A DNA stretch of 20,626 bases from Plantago elongata. Lineage: Eukaryota > Streptophyta > Magnoliopsida > Lamiales > Plantaginaceae. The notes beneath the pieces are model-generated. The model did no database searches. It saw nothing but the letters and a program-made list of their open reading frames with translations, and had not been told where the DNA came from. Positions 18,693 to 20,626 of this stretch are shown here, in pieces (the stretch's first letter is position 1; every line of letters begins with the position of its first letter). The DNA is taken from positions 1-20,626 of the forward strand of contig JAYMSP010003216.1 in NCBI GenBank assembly GCA_036897095.1, given 5' to 3'. A program made the translations under genes and the position numbers.

Positions 18693-20626
18693 ATGGATAC
18701 CGGAGGAAACTCATTAACCTCTGGACCTGATGGAGTGAAGCGAAAAGTAAGTTACTTCTATGATCCTGAGGTTGGCAATTACTATTATGGTCAAGGACAC
18801 CCAATGAAGCCACATAGAATTCGCATGACACATGCCCTTCTTGCGCACTATGGCTTACTGCAACACATGCACGTTCTGAAGCCCAATCCTGCCAGAGACA
18901 AAGATCTTTGCAGATTCCATGCCGACGATTATGTTAATTTCTTGCGGAGCATTACACCAGAAACACAGCAAGAGCAGCTCCGGCATCTAAAGAGATTTAA
19001 TGTTGGTGAAGACTGCCCTGTATTTGATGGGCTCTACTCCTTTTGTCAGACCTATGCTGGAGGGTCTGTTGGTGGTGCAGTAAAGTTGAATCATGGACAC
19101 TGTGATATAGCTGTCAATTGGGCTGGTGGGTTGCATCATGCAAAGAAGTGCGAGGCTTCTGGTTTTTGCTATGTGAATGATATAGTGCTGGCTATCTTGG
19201 AACTTCTCAAAGTACATGAGGTAGTCATTAGTCATTACACCTGCATTCCCTTTGTTTTCACATTTCCTGTGTGTTGATTTCAAATATAGAAAGATGATTA
19301 TAGAATGAATGGAATTTACTGGCTATTCAAACCATTACATTATAGCAAGAGGTTAAGTCCTTAAATTTGTACCAAGCTATGCCCTATGAGTCTGGATCCT
19401 GGTCACTTTTCGTGGTTGTGTCATGAGAGGACTTGGTAATGACTCAAGTTACCGATTTAAGGTGGACTCAGAGGGTGCATTTTGTGGCCTTGCTATTGGA
19501 GTATTCAATATTGTTTCTATTTTCTACGTTTCCAGATCACTGGCTTTACTTTAAGAATATTGTTTACAGTCTATCCTGACTGGAGAACTTGTTTGGCTTG
19601 CTATATTTAATTTGTTCTTCTCATCCTAATGTGTTCATTATTTTTGCAGCGTGTTTTATATGTAGACATTGACATTCACCATGGTGATGGTGTTGAGGAA
19701 GCATTTTACACTACAGACAGGGTCATGACTGTTTCTTTCCATAAGTTTGGAGATTACTTTCCTGGAACAGGGGATATACGTGATATTGGGTTCGGAAAGG
19801 GGAAATACTACTCCTTAAATGTTCCATTAGATGATGGAATTGACGATGATAGCTACCAGTATCTGTTCAAGCCATTAATTGCCAAAGTGATGGAAGTTTT
19901 TAAGCCAGGAGCTGTAGTATTACAATGTGGTGCAGACTCTCTATCTGGAGATCGACTTGGTTGCTTTAACCTCTCTATTAAAGGTCACGCAGAGTGTGTG
20001 AAATTCATGAGGTCATTTAATGTGCCACTACTGTTGCTTGGTGGAGGTGGTTACACAATACGAAATGTTGCTCGCTGCTGGTGTTATGAGGTGAGTTTAA
20101 CACAATGTGCAAGTTGCATATGCTGATTGTACTTAACAACTCATTAAAAAGAGGTTGATATAAGTACTACTCTTTACTAATAGTAATAGGTCTTCCATGT
20201 TGTGGGACCATTTCAAACCTGTTTGTTTTTCATAAGGGGCTTTGTGTTGGGATGAGTGGTGCTTGGAATAAGCTAAATATAACGTATGTGCTGTTCCTGC
20301 ATCTAAACGTTGTGTGAAGAAATTTGATAAAGACGAGAATCTTATGAAATATATAATGTAAAGATATTTAGTTAAGTTCATTGGTATGGACTTCTATGCT
20401 AGATCACACCGATATGAATAATTTATCTTGTAGCTCTGGGGGTTGTGGGGGATATTAAGCAATACATTATACAAGTTACTCATAAACTTGGGCCCAGGCA
20501 ATTACATTCTCTCTCTATTATTGAAAGTTCCTTTTGCTGCACTTGATGAGTGAACTTATGTAAATTTAGGGGCACTACTTCCCCTGCTTCCATGCACAAC
20601 AGGATGGAAAAATTAAATTCTATGCC
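18693..20626 (+). CDS. HDA19: Class I histone deacetylase HDA19 (5' part, cut by window edge)
   Basis: Two coding exons are seen, 18693-19220 (residues 1-176) and 19650-20090 (177-323), both ending at phase 0 GT donors. From 20091 to the edge is intron; the next exon, expected to open TGVALG or similar, is outside the window. MDTGGNSL at the start and [19 protein letters not shown] at 22-40 match HDA19 rather than HDA6. Zinc and catalytic residues are complete: H148 and H149, D184, H186, D272 and Y311, the same pattern as human HDAC1 shifted by eight. HDA19 removes acetyl groups from histone tails in nuclear corepressor complexes (TOPLESS, SIN3-type) and tones down defence, hormone and seed programmes. 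The first ATG in frame is 18693; translation above it uses a GTG, so it was not extended. Roughly 170-180 C-terminal residues are missing through the window limit, not through damage. Confidence 0.95.

Noticed and set aside
19221-19277. Read-through of HDA19 exon 1 to a stop in the intron
   Set aside because: The homology stops exactly at the GT donor at 19221 and resumes at 19650; retention would give a truncated protein without the zinc site.
1-20626. A new defence island, gene cluster or other undescribed system
   Set aside because: Five of the six genes belong to well-known plant families and the RING-H2 protein is a standard fold; nothing ties them into a new joint system.

Overview
The window reads as nuclear DNA of a flowering plant, most likely a eudicot and possibly an asterid (the asterid guess is inference from repeat flavour only). 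It is AT-rich, has GT-AG introns, and carries plant-only families: a MIZU-KUSSEI1/DUF617 protein, a LysM receptor-like kinase of the LYK5 type, a CML37/38/39-type calmodulin-like protein, and HDA19. There are six protein genes, and I find no rRNA, functional tRNA, CRISPR array or intact mobile element.

Layout: 1-2480 is intergenic, with an LTR-like scrap at the very start, nested hairpins near position 120, and a GC-rich hairpin-dense island (1690-1860) that may be the end of a worn MITE. 2596-3517 (+) is a two-exon MIZ1-like gene. 3530-6850 is repeat-bearing intergenic DNA with a Copia-like LTR fossil (about 4400-4900) and two tRNA-derived SINE candidates (4991-5175 on the minus strand, 6150-6260 on the plus strand). 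6942-8765 (+) is a seven-exon AP-1 sigma adaptin gene whose first coding exon is only the ATG. It converges on an intronless LYK5-like chitin-receptor pseudokinase at 9129-11114 (-). Next come a calmodulin-like gene at 12607-13143 (-) and a RING-H2 protein at 14077-14721 (-), both intronless. 14830-17950 is a long AT-rich intergenic stretch with a 38-bp tandem duplication beside an imperfect hairpin (17053-17236). 18693 to the right edge (+) is the first part of HDA19, a class I histone deacetylase. It is cut by the window after two coding exons, 323 residues, which already contain the zinc and charge-relay residues.

The genes do not form an operon-like system; they are independent plant genes. 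A loose theme is that LYK5, a CML and a RING-H2 protein lie side by side on the minus strand, and all three families are often linked to defence or Ca2+ signalling, but neighbourhood alone is weak evidence in plants. I found no convincing new biological system. The observations most worth checking are the overlapping W-boxes upstream of the LYK5-like gene, the duplicated 3' splice-site block before HDA19, two unusual substitutions in the AP-1 sigma protein, the SINE with near-matching flanks, and the hairpin-bearing repeat at 17.1 kb.
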